A DNA stretch of 64,000 nucleotides from Serratia surfactantfaciens (GTDB lineage Bacteria > Pseudomonadota > Gammaproteobacteria > Enterobacterales > Enterobacteriaceae), in NCBI RefSeq assembly GCF_001642805.2, contig NZ_CP016948.1, positions 1,860,001 through 1,924,000 of the forward strand, in the 5' to 3' direction. A program made the translations under genes and the position numbers. This document shows, piece after piece, positions 45,284 through 56,506 of the stretch (positions are counted from its first letter, which is position 1; each line of letters begins with the position of its first letter). The notes under the pieces were generated by a model. It was given only the letters and a program-made list of their open reading frames with translations. It did not search any database and was not told the origin of the DNA.

Positions 45284-46030
45284 TTATGCCAGCATCGCTT
45301 CGATTTCCGCTTTGCACTGCATCAGCGAACCGAGCAGATGGTCAAACTTTTCCTCGAAACGCATGGCTGGAACCGCAATGGATATGGCGTAAAGCTCGTT
45401 GACGCCGATATTGAGGTAAACGCCGACGCCGCAGACGCCGCGAGCGTGCTCTTCGCGATCGATGGCGTAACGACGGATCCTGGTCTCCCGAATGTCCTCC
45501 AGTATGGATGAGACGGTTCTGAGGGTGTTATCCGTTCTGACATCCGGCTGGCCGCCGAGCAGATCCGCAATTTTTTCGTCAGGCAGCTCGGCCAGAATGG
45601 CTTTGCCATGCGCCGTGCAGTGGCACGGAAAGGCGGTGCCAACGGCTGATACGACGCGAAGTTCCTGATCGGAAACAAACTGGCCCACCGATACCGCGTG
45701 GCTGCCGCGGTAGACACACAAATCGACGGTTTCACGGGTGCGACGGCCCAGCGTTTCCATCGCCGGTCTTGCCAGGGTGATCACATCCGTATGCGCGGAG
45801 GCCGCCAGACGGGCGAGCGCCGGCCCTAATTGAACGCCGCCGCTGCCGGTGATGAGCAGCTGTTGCGATTCAAGCGAGGTGACCAAACGGTGTACGGTGG
45901 TGCGCGGCAACCCCGTTTCCCGGGATAATTGAGAGATGGTCATGCCCTTCGGTTGAATTTCCAGCGCCCGTAACAGGGTGGCGGCCCGGGCAATTACCTG
46001 TGAGCCGCTGTTATCCGCGTCATTACTCAT
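45284..46030 (-). CDS. IclR-family regulator
   Basis: A 248-residue IclR-type regulator: VIARAATLLRALEIQPKGMTISQLSRETGLPRTTVHRLVTSLESQQLLI (HTH) and the effector domain with RRTRETVDLCVYRGSHAVSVGQF, PCHCTAHGKAILAELPDEKI and the terminal AISIAVPAMRFEEKFDHLLGSL. It converges with the DAPG-hydrolase-like gene. A TCCGAAT/AATGG element 9-22 bp upstream of its start is related to the direct repeats before that gene, so it may control itself and the hydrolase. The ligand is unknown but IclR proteins often sense aromatic acids. Confidence 0.9.
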   Translation of the reverse strand: MSNDADNSGSQVIARAATLLRALEIQPKGMTISQLSRETGLPRTTVHRLVTSLESQQLLITGSGGVQLGPALARLAASAHTDVITLARPAMETLGRRTRETVDLCVYRGSHAVSVGQFVSDQELRVVSAVGTAFPCHCTAHGKAILAELPDEKIADLLGGQPDVRTDNTLRTVSSILEDIRETRIRRYAIDREEHARGVCGVGVYLNIGVNELYAISIAVPAMRFEEKFDHLLGSLMQCKAEIEAMLA

Positions 46031-46151
46031 CGCAATGTTCCGAATTGAATGGAGTCAGGCCGAGAGAATACCACAGGATGTCCGCATGTTGGATAGGTTG
46101 AACGGGACGCCGGGGCACTCCCTCTCGGCGACCGTGTCAATCAACGCCCTA

Positions 46152-47282
46152 TCACGCGTCGTGTTTCGGCAACTGGCTGGTCACACAGTGAATGCCGCCC
46201 CCGCCGGCGGCGATGGCGTCGATCTCCAGCTGCACCACTTTGCGCTGCGGATAGAGCGCCGTCAGCAGCTCAAACGCCGCTTTATCCGCCTGCGGATCGC
46301 CAAACTCAGGGGCGATCACCGCGCCGTTGATGACGAAGTAATTGATGTAGCCCGCCGCAAAATCGGGATTGTTGCGGCTGAAACGACTGTCGCGCGGCGC
46401 CAGCGGCGGCGAAAGCGTATGCACCTGCAGCTTGCGGCCGTCGGCGTCGGTCGCCTGCTTGAGGATCGCCAGATGCGCCTGGGTGACCGCATGATCATAA
46501 GAATCCGGATCGGTATCCAGGTTGGCCACCACCACGCCCGGCCGCACGAAGCGAGCGTAAAAATCGACGTGGGCGTCGGTAATGTCCCGGCCTTTGATCC
46601 CCGGCAACCAGATAATTTTACGCAGGCCGAGCATCGCCTTCAGCTCCTGCTCCACCCGATCGCGGTTCCAGCCTGGATTACGGTTTGCATTCACCCAACT
46701 GCTCTCGGTCATGATGCCGGTGCCGCGCCCATCCACCTCAATACCGCCGCCTTCGCCCACCAGTGCGCTGCGGCGCGGTTGAGCGACGCCGTATTTTTTG
46801 GCGGCGAACGCCGCCAGACGCGCATCCTTGGCATGCCGCTGTTTATTGCCCCAACCGTTGAAGTTGAAATCCACCGCGCCCAGCGCACCGGCGTCGTTAA
46901 CGACGAAATTGGCGCCAATGTCACGCATCCAGATGTCATCCAGCTCGGTGACGACATAGCTGACGTTCTGGCTGCCGCAGGTGGCCTCCGCCAGCTGCCG
47001 TTCGTGCGCGCGGCAAAATACCGTCAGCGGCTGAAACTCGGCGATGGCACGGGCGATGCGCCCCTGCGCCGCCTGTACATCCGCCGTGAATCCGCCCCAG
47101 ATGGCCTTCTGGGCGCCGAAGGCGAGAAACGCCCGCAGCTGAGGTTCCCCTTCGTCGGGCATCCGCCTGGCCGGATTAAGCGCAGCTTGTGCGTGACCGC
47201 GTAATGGAAAGCCCAACGATGCCGTCAAGCCGACGCCGGCCACTGCCGAAAGCTGCTTGATGAAGGTGCGACGCGATGACAT
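46152..47282 (-). CDS. Tat-exported agmatine deiminase-like protein
   Basis: A 376-residue agmatine/peptidyl-arginine deiminase family protein. MSSRRTFIKQLSAVAGVGLTASLGFPLRGHAQA is a twin-arginine signal. The catalytic set is visible: DDIWMRDIGANFVVN, GEGGGIEVDGRGTGI, DITDAHVDFYARFV and the terminal GGGGIHCVTSQLP with nucleophile Cys366. The enzyme hydrolyses a guanidine, releasing ammonia; agmatine to N-carbamoylputrescine is the family's usual reaction. Export to the periplasm is unusual for enteric deiminases. It is divergent from a LysR gene. Confidence 0.88.
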   Translation of the reverse strand: MSSRRTFIKQLSAVAGVGLTASLGFPLRGHAQAALNPARRMPDEGEPQLRAFLAFGAQKAIWGGFTADVQAAQGRIARAIAEFQPLTVFCRAHERQLAEATCGSQNVSYVVTELDDIWMRDIGANFVVNDAGALGAVDFNFNGWGNKQRHAKDARLAAFAAKKYGVAQPRRSALVGEGGGIEVDGRGTGIMTESSWVNANRNPGWNRDRVEQELKAMLGLRKIIWLPGIKGRDITDAHVDFYARFVRPGVVVANLDTDPDSYDHAVTQAHLAILKQATDADGRKLQVHTLSPPLAPRDSRFSRNNPDFAAGYINYFVINGAVIAPEFGDPQADKAAFELLTALYPQRKVVQLEIDAIAAGGGGIHCVTSQLPKHDA

Positions 47283-47425
47283 AAAAAACCTCTTTTAATT
47301 AATTTAAATTCAAATAGTTAACCGGGAATCTCACTCTCCGGCAATTGAATCTCATGCTAGTCTTCCCAGGCTGCCGCAACAAACGATATATTTAGTGGAT
47401 ATCTGATTAGACAGGCTTATCGATA

Positions 47426-48289
47426 ATGTTAAAACACTGGCCCCCTCTGAACGCCCTGCGCGGTTTTGAAGCGGCGGCGCGTCTGGGCAGTTTTCATCAG
47501 GCCGCCGAAGAGCTGCACCTTACCCAGTCGGCGATCAGCCAGCAAATCCGCAGCCTTGAGGCATTTTTGGAACAGCCTCTGTTCTTTCGCACCGGCCGCA
47601 GCGTAACGCTGACCGACGCCGGCCAGGATCTGTTCAGCACCGCGCAGGTGATGCTGCAACAGCTGGCCGTCGGCATTCGCCGTCTGGATCAGTACCGCAA
47701 ACCCAATCAGCTGATCGTCAACACTACGCCGGCCTTTGCCCGTCACTGGCTGACGCCGCGGCTGGGCGAGTTCAATCAGCGGCATCCGCAGGTCGATCTG
47801 TGGCTGTTCACCAGCTTCGAACCGCCGGATATGGCGACGGACAGCGTCGATCTGGCGATCCGCGACGATCTCAGCGCGCAGGCGGACTGCTCCTTTAAGG
47901 TTCTCTGCTCCGACCGGCTTTATCCCGCCTGCCATCCCAGCCTATTGACGCTGACGGCGGAGCAGCGCGTCACCCTGCACGGCGAACGCGAGATGGACTG
48001 GAGCCACTGGACGGTGGCGGGCGGCGCGCACGTCGGTCAGCGCGATAGCGGGCTGAACTTCTCCGATCCCGGCCTGCTGCTGGACGCCGCTTGCCAGGGA
48101 TTGGGCATCGCATTGGTCAGCCAGCTGCTGGCGCAGCACGCGCGCGACGCCGGGCTGCTGCAACCGTTAACCCAACAGCGGGTGCGCGGCGCCAACTGGG
48201 CGTGGCTGCTGCACCGCGACAGCGAACACAACCCGCTCGCCCGACAGTTCTGCCAGTGGCTGTTGTCGGCCCTGCCTGCCGGCGCATAA
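47426..48289 (+). CDS. LysR-family regulator (GcvA-like)
   Basis: A 287-residue LysR-type regulator of the GcvA/AmpR branch: MLKHWPPLNALRGFEAAARLGSFHQAAEELHLTQSAISQQIRSLEAFLEQPLFFRTGRSVTLTDAG. The effector domain includes WLTPRLGEFNQRHPQVDLWL and PACHPSLL. It is divergent from the deiminase gene with a 143-bp AT-rich gap, so it is the likely regulator of that gene. The inducer is not apparent. Confidence 0.88.
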   Translation: MLKHWPPLNALRGFEAAARLGSFHQAAEELHLTQSAISQQIRSLEAFLEQPLFFRTGRSVTLTDAGQDLFSTAQVMLQQLAVGIRRLDQYRKPNQLIVNTTPAFARHWLTPRLGEFNQRHPQVDLWLFTSFEPPDMATDSVDLAIRDDLSAQADCSFKVLCSDRLYPACHPSLLTLTAEQRVTLHGEREMDWSHWTVAGGAHVGQRDSGLNFSDPGLLLDAACQGLGIALVSQLLAQHARDAGLLQPLTQQRVRGANWAWLLHRDSEHNPLARQFCQWLLSALPAGA

Positions 48290-48451
48290 CGCGCCACGTC
48301 ACGATTCGCTATTCCGGTCAGGCGCCGCCGCCTGACCGCTGCTACCTTCAATAAAGCGCCGCAACAGTCTAAAGAATACGCGCTAACCTGCTGTTTCAGA
48401 AATAATTAGCTGAATTCACCTGATAACTGAACATCGCTAAAAGGATTGCCT

Positions 48452-50125
48452 ATGTCTGCCGGTTTATTGAAAACGATAGCTCTGAGCGTGACCCTTGTTT
48501 GCTCCCTTCCCGCCGCCTTTGCCGCCGATCTGACCGCCGGCGCGGTCGCCGCTCCGGATCAGTATGGCGCAAAAGTCGCCGCGCAAATTCTGCAGGCCGG
48601 CGGCAACGCGGTCGATGCGGCGGTCGCCACCGCCTTTACCCTCGCGGTGACCTACCCTGAAGCCGGCAATATCGGCGGCGGCGGCTTTATGACGCTGTAC
48701 GTCGACGGCAAGCCCTATTTTCTCGACTACCGCGAAGTGGCGCCCAAGGCCGCCAGCAAGACCATGTATCTGAACGAGAAAGGAGAAGTGATCGAAAATC
48801 TCAGCCTGGTGGGCAGCCGCGCCGCCGGCGTGCCGGGCACCGTGCTGGGGTTGTGGGAAGCCCATAAACGCTTCGGCAAACTGCCCTGGGCCGAGCTGCT
48901 GACGCCGGCGATCGGTTACGCCAGGCAAGGTTTTCAGGTGGCGGATCAGCAGTATCAGTACCGTGAAGACGCCAACAAGCTGTTCGCCGGTAAAACCAAC
49001 TTCGGCGACTATTTCGGCGCCATGAAACCCGGCACGGTGTTCAAACAGCCGGAGCTGGCTGCCACTCTCGAGCGCATCGCCAAATCGGGCGCCGACGATT
49101 TTTATCGCGGCGAAACTGCCCGCCTGCTGGTGGCGCAAATGCAGCGCGACAACGGGCTGATCGGCGCGGCGGATCTGGCCGATTATCGAGTGAAATGGCG
49201 TGAACCGATGCGCATCAGCTGGCGCGGCAACACCGTGTATACCGCCCCGCTGCCCAGCTCCGGCGGCATTGCGCTGGCGCAACTGCTGGGGATAAAAGAA
49301 GATCGCGCCGCTGACTTCAAGGGCGTGCCGCTGAACTCGGCGCGCTATATCCACCTGCTGGCGGAGATCGAAAAACGCGTGTTCGCCGATCGCGCTGACT
49401 ACCTCGGCGATCCGGATTTCACTAAAGTGCCGGAAGCGCAGCTGATCGCCCCCGACTACCTGCAAAAACGCGCCGCCGAGATCAACCCGACGGCGATCTC
49501 GCCGACCGAGCAGGTGCGGCCGGGGCTGGAAACCCACCAAACCACCCATTTCTCGATCGTCGATGCCGCCGGCAACGCCGTCAGCAACACCTATACGCTC
49601 AACTGGGACTTCGGCAGCGGCGTGGTGGTCAAAGGCGCCGGCTTCCTGCTCAACGACGAGATGGATGACTTCAGCGCCAAACCGGGCGTCGCCAATGCCT
49701 TTGGCGTGGTGGGCAGCGACGCCAACGCCATCGAGCCGGGCAAACGCATGCTCTCCTCAATGAGCCCGACCATCATCACGCGCGACGGCGACGTCAGCCT
49801 GGTGATCGGCACCCCGGGCGGTTCGCGCATCTTCACTTCGATCTTCCAGGTGATCAATAACCTCTACGATTACCACCTGCCGCTGGCACAGGCGGTCGCC
49901 GCCCAGCGCGTGCACCATCAGCTGCTGCCGAAGGACACCCTGTACTACGACAGTTTCGCGCCGCTGACCGGCAAACCGGCAGACGAACTGAAAGCCATGG
50001 GCTACACCCTGGAAGATCAGGGCTGGAACATGGGCGATATTCAGGTCATCCGCATCGATGGCCGCACGCCGGAAACCGCCTCAGATCCGCGCGGCCGCGG
50101 CGTGGGCCTGGTGGTGAAAAAGTAA
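48452..50125 (+). CDS. ggt: Gamma-glutamyltransferase, periplasmic
   Basis: A 557-residue gamma-glutamyltranspeptidase. Signal peptide MSAGLLKTIALSVTLVCSLPAAFAADL; N-terminal GGNAVDAAVATAFTLAVTYPEAGNIGGGGFMTLY; autocleavage/nucleophile site HQTTHFSIVD with Thr365; then NTYTLNWDFGSGVVVKGAGFLLNDEMDDF, and SSMSPTIITRDGDVSLVIGTPGGSRI. It is made as a precursor that cuts itself into two chains and then transfers or hydrolyses the gamma-glutamyl group of glutathione in the periplasm. The ATG at 48452 follows AAGGA by 6 nt. It is monocistronic as far as visible. Confidence 0.95.
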   Translation: MSAGLLKTIALSVTLVCSLPAAFAADLTAGAVAAPDQYGAKVAAQILQAGGNAVDAAVATAFTLAVTYPEAGNIGGGGFMTLYVDGKPYFLDYREVAPKAASKTMYLNEKGEVIENLSLVGSRAAGVPGTVLGLWEAHKRFGKLPWAELLTPAIGYARQGFQVADQQYQYREDANKLFAGKTNFGDYFGAMKPGTVFKQPELAATLERIAKSGADDFYRGETARLLVAQMQRDNGLIGAADLADYRVKWREPMRISWRGNTVYTAPLPSSGGIALAQLLGIKEDRAADFKGVPLNSARYIHLLAEIEKRVFADRADYLGDPDFTKVPEAQLIAPDYLQKRAAEINPTAISPTEQVRPGLETHQTTHFSIVDAAGNAVSNTYTLNWDFGSGVVVKGAGFLLNDEMDDFSAKPGVANAFGVVGSDANAIEPGKRMLSSMSPTIITRDGDVSLVIGTPGGSRIFTSIFQVINNLYDYHLPLAQAVAAQRVHHQLLPKDTLYYDSFAPLTGKPADELKAMGYTLEDQGWNMGDIQVIRIDGRTPETASDPRGRGVGLVVKK

Positions 50126-50331
50126 CGCGTCCGGCGGCCCGCCTCAGGCACAACGGGCCGCCACTCCCCCGCACAGACTGCCGCTGCGCCCTTTTTCACT
50201 CATCTATACTGAAGCGACAGGCCCGCGTTTAAACACGCCGGCGCCTGCGTTCCGTCTTGGACGATAAGAATAATACTTATAGTAAATCAATCACCTGCAT
50301 TTATCGTAAGCGGTATCGGAGGCAATCGACA

Positions 50332-52626
<2,295 letters not shown>

Positions 52627-52638
52627 AGGGAGCGCTAC

Positions 52639-52675
52639 GGCCCCCAAACTCTTGTCTGTCTGGGGGCCTTTTTTT
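52639..52675 (+). terminator. Intrinsic terminator after YdeP-like gene
   Basis: Stem GGCCCCCA / TGGGGGCC with a 14-nt loop, followed by seven T residues. Confidence 0.88.
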
Positions 52676-52695
52676 ATCCAGCTACGGACATCGGC

Positions 52696-54621
52696 TTATT
52701 TGCCGTTGGCCAACTCGCCGTAAACCACCTGGCCACGGAAACCGCGCCGCACCTGCTGGAACAGCTCGCGGAACGCCGGGTAATCCTGCGCCTGGCACAG
52801 CGCTTCCTTGCCGCGAATGGCGTTTACCTGCAGGCGGTGATTGACGATCACCTGCTGCCCGTCGCGGCGCCACTCGACGCGATAGTCGCCCGCCGCATTG
52901 CGGAACTGCCTGTCTTGCGGAATGGCGATGATCGGCACGTTGGCCGGCAGCTGCAGGCGGTAGGTTTCGTCGTAGCGCTGCGCGCTGCAGTAGAACGGGG
53001 TTTCGTTGCCCGGCGCCGCCGTGGTGGTATACAGCGTGCGGAACGATTTGCCGCCGGGCGGATTGGGCAAGGTCATGCCGCCCACCACGCCGAAATCGAC
53101 GTAGTCGTCCGCCTTGAAGCGGAAGCGGTAACCGAACTGTTTCTTGAGATCCAACGGATCGCTGTTCATCGCCACCTCGCCGCTGCCGTCGATGCCGGAT
53201 GCGGACATGATTGACGCTTCGGCCTGCGCCCGGTTCTGCCGGTTGATCTGCGAAAAGTAGCCCCGAAGGTCAATCTCTTCCACTTCGCTTAGCCGACACT
53301 CGGTCTCCCCCTGCAGGTTGCCAGCCTTGTCGAACACGAAATCGACGCTCAACGCGCTCTTGACCGGTTGCTCGTCGCTGCCCGGCGTGCGCGCCAGTTT
53401 GGCGTCGCGCGTCAGCAGCACCGGCGCGCCCAGGTCGCCTTCCGGCAGCTGGCCGAACCGCGCCCAAGGGTTGGTGGAGTCCAGGTACAGTTTGAACTCG
53501 GGCACGTAGGTGATGGCGTGATTAAAGCGGCTGAGCAGCGGCACTTTAGGCAGTATCGGGCCTTCGTCCATGCCGATCAGCACCGGCGAGCTTTCGATGC
53601 CCTTGGCGGCGAGCAACGCTTCCAGGATCACCACGTGATCCTTACAGTCGCCGTAGTGGTTATCGAGAATGCTCTGCGCCGAATTCGGCTCCAGCCCACC
53701 GTTGCCCAGATACACCGCCACATAGCGAATGTTTTGCGCCACCCAGCGATAGAGCGCCTCCGCCTGCTGGCGCCGATCGCTGATGCCGGCGGTGATGTTG
53801 TCCGCCAGCGCCTGAATGCCCGGCGTCACCTTCGCCGCCGCGCCGGCCTTCAGCTGGTAGGCCTTGGCCAACTGCGGCCAATCGCGGTAGGTGCTGGCCA
53901 TGATGGTCGGGCTGAAGGTCCAGCTGTCCGCCGCCCAGTTTTGCGCCTTCATCGGCGCGCTGCGCGAATAATGCCAGCGCCAGTGCGCCTGTCCGCCGCG
54001 GATCTGCGGCTGGTCGCCACCCGCCACGCCGCGGGTGAAAATATGCATCGGCAGCTTGGCCGGCGCCTGCAGGGTCACTTCGGCGTCGTCGAACTGATCG
54101 AAGACGCTGAACGTTTCCCACAGGCCGAAATAGTCGGGAAAATACGGCGTGTTTTGCGTGCGGCGCAGCTCATACACCACGCGCGAGCCCGGCGCCAGGT
54201 TGGAAAACACGATGACGCGCACCTTGCGATCGGCGTACAGCGGCGCCGTGGCGCTGGAGTAGCTCTCCTGGGTATAGATGCGGTCGGGCGCCACATCGTG
54301 GCGTTGGCCGTCGGCGGTCAGCGTATAGGCGGCGACCACCTCGAGCGTTTCCATTTTTTCGCTGTAGCTCAGGCGAATCTGGCTGAATTTCTCGATCGCC
54401 GCCTTGGTCTTTAGCAGCACCTCGTAGCTTTCCGTTTTCACGTTGGTGGCGTTGGCGTTGACGCGGTAATCCGCGCGATAGCGCACGAAGCTGAAATCAT
54501 TGTTGGCCGTGTCGTTCTGGCCTTGCTCTGCCGCCGCAGGCGCGGCAACCGCCAACACGGTGGCCGGGTGCGTCGCCGTCAAACCGGCGAGTAACAGTAT
54601 GGAAGGAATAGCGATTTTCAT
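52696..54621 (-). CDS. Periplasmic DUF3857/transglutaminase-like protein, Fur-boxed
   Basis: A 641-residue exported protein: MKIAIPSILLLAGLTATHPATVLA signal peptide, a DUF3857 domain (NATNVKTESYEVLLKTKAAIEKFSQIRLSYSEKMETLEVVAAYTLTADG), and a transglutaminase-like core with Cys326 in NHYGDCKDHVVILEALLAAKGIESSPVLI, then FNHAITYVP and YLDSTN for the His and Asp. A beta-rich C-terminal domain (TYRLQLPANVPI) ends it. It may cleave or crosslink proteins or peptides in the periplasm; the role is not known. The ATG at 54621 has AAGGA 7 nt before it. A Fur box (54704-54722) lies upstream, so iron starvation should induce it. Confidence 0.85.
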   Translation of the reverse strand: MKIAIPSILLLAGLTATHPATVLAVAAPAAAEQGQNDTANNDFSFVRYRADYRVNANATNVKTESYEVLLKTKAAIEKFSQIRLSYSEKMETLEVVAAYTLTADGQRHDVAPDRIYTQESYSSATAPLYADRKVRVIVFSNLAPGSRVVYELRRTQNTPYFPDYFGLWETFSVFDQFDDAEVTLQAPAKLPMHIFTRGVAGGDQPQIRGGQAHWRWHYSRSAPMKAQNWAADSWTFSPTIMASTYRDWPQLAKAYQLKAGAAAKVTPGIQALADNITAGISDRRQQAEALYRWVAQNIRYVAVYLGNGGLEPNSAQSILDNHYGDCKDHVVILEALLAAKGIESSPVLIGMDEGPILPKVPLLSRFNHAITYVPEFKLYLDSTNPWARFGQLPEGDLGAPVLLTRDAKLARTPGSDEQPVKSALSVDFVFDKAGNLQGETECRLSEVEEIDLRGYFSQINRQNRAQAEASIMSASGIDGSGEVAMNSDPLDLKKQFGYRFRFKADDYVDFGVVGGMTLPNPPGGKSFRTLYTTTAAPGNETPFYCSAQRYDETYRLQLPANVPIIAIPQDRQFRNAAGDYRVEWRRDGQQVIVNHRLQVNAIRGKEALCQAQDYPAFRELFQQVRRGFRGQVVYGELANGK

Positions 54622-54703
54622 CTTCGGTCCTTGAAGGGCAATAAACGGCGACGCCGGGCTACCCGCTCGTCCCGGCGTCAAAACAGGCGGGCACACTAAT
54701 ATA

Positions 54704-54722
54704 ATTGAGAATCATTTTCAAT
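54704..54722. promoter_or_regulatory. Fur box upstream of DUF3857 gene
   Basis: ATTGAGAATCATTTTCAAT: core TGAGAAT-C-ATTTTCA fits the Fur 7-1-7 palindrome with one asymmetric pair. It lies 83-101 bp before the DUF3857 start and 23 bp after the stop of the next gene, so it can only serve the DUF3857 gene. Confidence 0.78.
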
Positions 54723-54744
54723 AAACGGACCTTCAACGCCCGGG

Positions 54745-55314
54745 TTAGCCCTGTTCGATCAGCATCACGGCGGTGGTCTCCGGCTCCAGCGCTTCGAATA
54801 CATGTTCGCGATCGGCCGAGTAGCTGATGTAATCGCCGGCGCTCAGCTCCAGCGGCTGATCCGCCGGCCCCAGGCGCGCGCGCCCGCTGCTGATGATCAC
54901 ATGCTCAACGGTGCCGGGGGGATGCGGCCGGGAGAGTTTCACTTCGCCGGGCTGCACCCGCAGCCGATAAATATCGCGTTGCGCCCCCGGTGGGCAAGTC
55001 GCCAACAGCGTGGCGGCGTAGTTGCCCTGCTCCGACAGCGCCGGCGTTCCCTCATGGGCGCGGATCACTTGCACCTGCCTGCTCGGCTGCGAAATCAACC
55101 GGCTGACCGGCACGTCCAGCGCCATCGCCAGCGCCCACAGCGTTTCCAGGCTGGGGTTGCCGCTGCCGGCTTCGAGCTGCGACAGCGTGGACTTGGCGAT
55201 GCCCGCGCGTTTTGCCAGTTCGGTCACCGACAGATTTAACCGCTCCCGCTCGCGGCGGATCGCCGCCGACAGCAGGCCGATAGGCGTAATTTTCTGCATC
55301 TGATTGTCACTCAC
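54745..55314 (-). CDS. XRE-family regulator with cupin domain, GTG start
   Basis: A 189-residue regulator: an HTH_3 domain (SAAIRRERERLNLSVTELAKRAGIAKSTLSQLEAGSGNPSLETLWALAMALDVPVSRLI) joined to a cupin_2 domain (HPPGTVEHVIISSGRARLGPADQPLELSAGDYISYSADREHVFEAL). Cupin-XRE proteins usually bind a small metabolite through the cupin. It is divergent from the EamA exporter gene, with 129 bp between them that holds five TGTTC repeats. It likely controls that exporter and itself. The GTG at 55314 begins the conserved protein. Confidence 0.9.
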   Translation of the reverse strand: MSDNQMQKITPIGLLSAAIRRERERLNLSVTELAKRAGIAKSTLSQLEAGSGNPSLETLWALAMALDVPVSRLISQPSRQVQVIRAHEGTPALSEQGNYAATLLATCPPGAQRDIYRLRVQPGEVKLSRPHPPGTVEHVIISSGRARLGPADQPLELSAGDYISYSADREHVFEALEPETTAVMLIEQG

Positions 55315-55387
55315 TGTTCGCTATATAAAACGTTTGTTCAACTTGACGAACAAGTGCATCTGTGTTCATCATAATGTTCGATTGTTC
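55315..55387. promoter_or_regulatory. Cluster of TGTTC repeats in divergent promoter
   Basis: TGTTC occurs at 55315, 55335, 55363, 55375 and 55383, and its complement GAACA at 55348. The pair TTGTTC-N8-GAACAA (55334-55353) is an inverted repeat. This is the likely operator array of the XRE-cupin regulator. Confidence 0.5.
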
Positions 55388-55443
55388 ATTTTAATGATTA
55401 ACCCGTTTCACCGCAAGCGCGGTCAGGCGACGAGGGAAACCCC

Positions 55444-56373
55444 ATGAAAGCGAAAACGCGCGGCGCGGCACAAATGATCCTCGCCATGATGATTTCTGGC
55501 ACCGTCGGTTGGCCGGTGCTGGTGTTAGGGCAGCCGCCCGCCACGGTGGTATTTTGGCGCTGCGCGTTTGGCTCGATGGCGATGCTGGCCACCTGCGCCG
55601 CGCTCGGCCAGTTAAAACAGGGTGCGATCAACCGGCGACAGCTGGCCTTCGCCATCCTGGGCGGCATCGCGCTGGTGCTCAATTGGACGCTGCTGTTTGC
55701 CGCCTATGCGCATGCTTCGATCGCCGTCGCCACCGTCACCTACCATGTGCAACCGTTCATGTTGGTGGCGCTGGGGGCGTTGCTGTTCGGCGAAAAGCTG
55801 ACGATCAATCAGTTGGGCTGGCTTGTGCTGGCGTTTGCGGGGATGGTGCTGATGGTCACCGGCCGGCAAAGCGGCGGCGACAGCGGTGATTACCTGCTCG
55901 GCGTGGCGCTGGCGCTGGGCGCGGCCCTGATGTACGCCATTGCGGCGGCGATTGTCAAACAGCTGGCCGCGCTGCCGCCGCAGCTGATCGTGTTGATTCA
56001 GTTGACCGTCGGCGCCTTGGCGATGGCGCCGTTCGCCGGTCTGGCCCACCTTCCCGCAGAACCGACCGATTGGCTGCTGCTGGCGACCATCGGACTGGTG
56101 CATACCGGGGTTATGTCCACGTTGCTCTACGGCGCTATCCAGAAAATCCCCACCTCTCTGGTCGGCACCCTGTCGTTTATCTACCCGGCGGTGGCGATCG
56201 TGGTGGACTGGGCGGTGTTCGGCCATCGCCTCAGCCTGCTGCAGCTGCTGGGTACGCTGGCCATTCTCGGCGCGGCGGCGGGCATGATGTTCAATAAACG
56301 TCCATTCACCCACAGACCTGGCCCCCTCATTAACGGCAGCCGAACCCGTCATCGTGACGCAGAAAATAAGTGA
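55444..56373 (+). CDS. EamA/DMT-family exporter
   Basis: A 309-residue drug/metabolite transporter with ten predicted helices in two EamA halves: AQMILAMMISGTVGWPVLVLGQPPATVVFWRCAFGS and LNWTLLFAAYAHASIAVATVTYHVQPFMLVALGALLFGEKLT in the first; GVALALGAALMYAIAAAIVKQLA and IPTSLVGTLSFIYPAVAIVVDWAVFGHRLSLLQLLGTLAILGAAAG in the second. It exports a small metabolite across the inner membrane; amino acids are common substrates. It is divergent from the XRE-cupin regulator gene. Confidence 0.9.
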   Translation: MKAKTRGAAQMILAMMISGTVGWPVLVLGQPPATVVFWRCAFGSMAMLATCAALGQLKQGAINRRQLAFAILGGIALVLNWTLLFAAYAHASIAVATVTYHVQPFMLVALGALLFGEKLTINQLGWLVLAFAGMVLMVTGRQSGGDSGDYLLGVALALGAALMYAIAAAIVKQLAALPPQLIVLIQLTVGALAMAPFAGLAHLPAEPTDWLLLATIGLVHTGVMSTLLYGAIQKIPTSLVGTLSFIYPAVAIVVDWAVFGHRLSLLQLLGTLAILGAAAGMMFNKRPFTHRPGPLINGSRTRHRDAENK

Positions 56374-56506
56374 ACATAAACGAATGCCAAGGGCGATTTT
56401 TGTCTAACCTTATTATCGACGCCGTCATTCAGTATATTTAATCCATGCTAATTATTAATCTTGCCAATAATTAGATTATTTATCTTGCGTGTGGAGAAAT
56501 ATCAAT

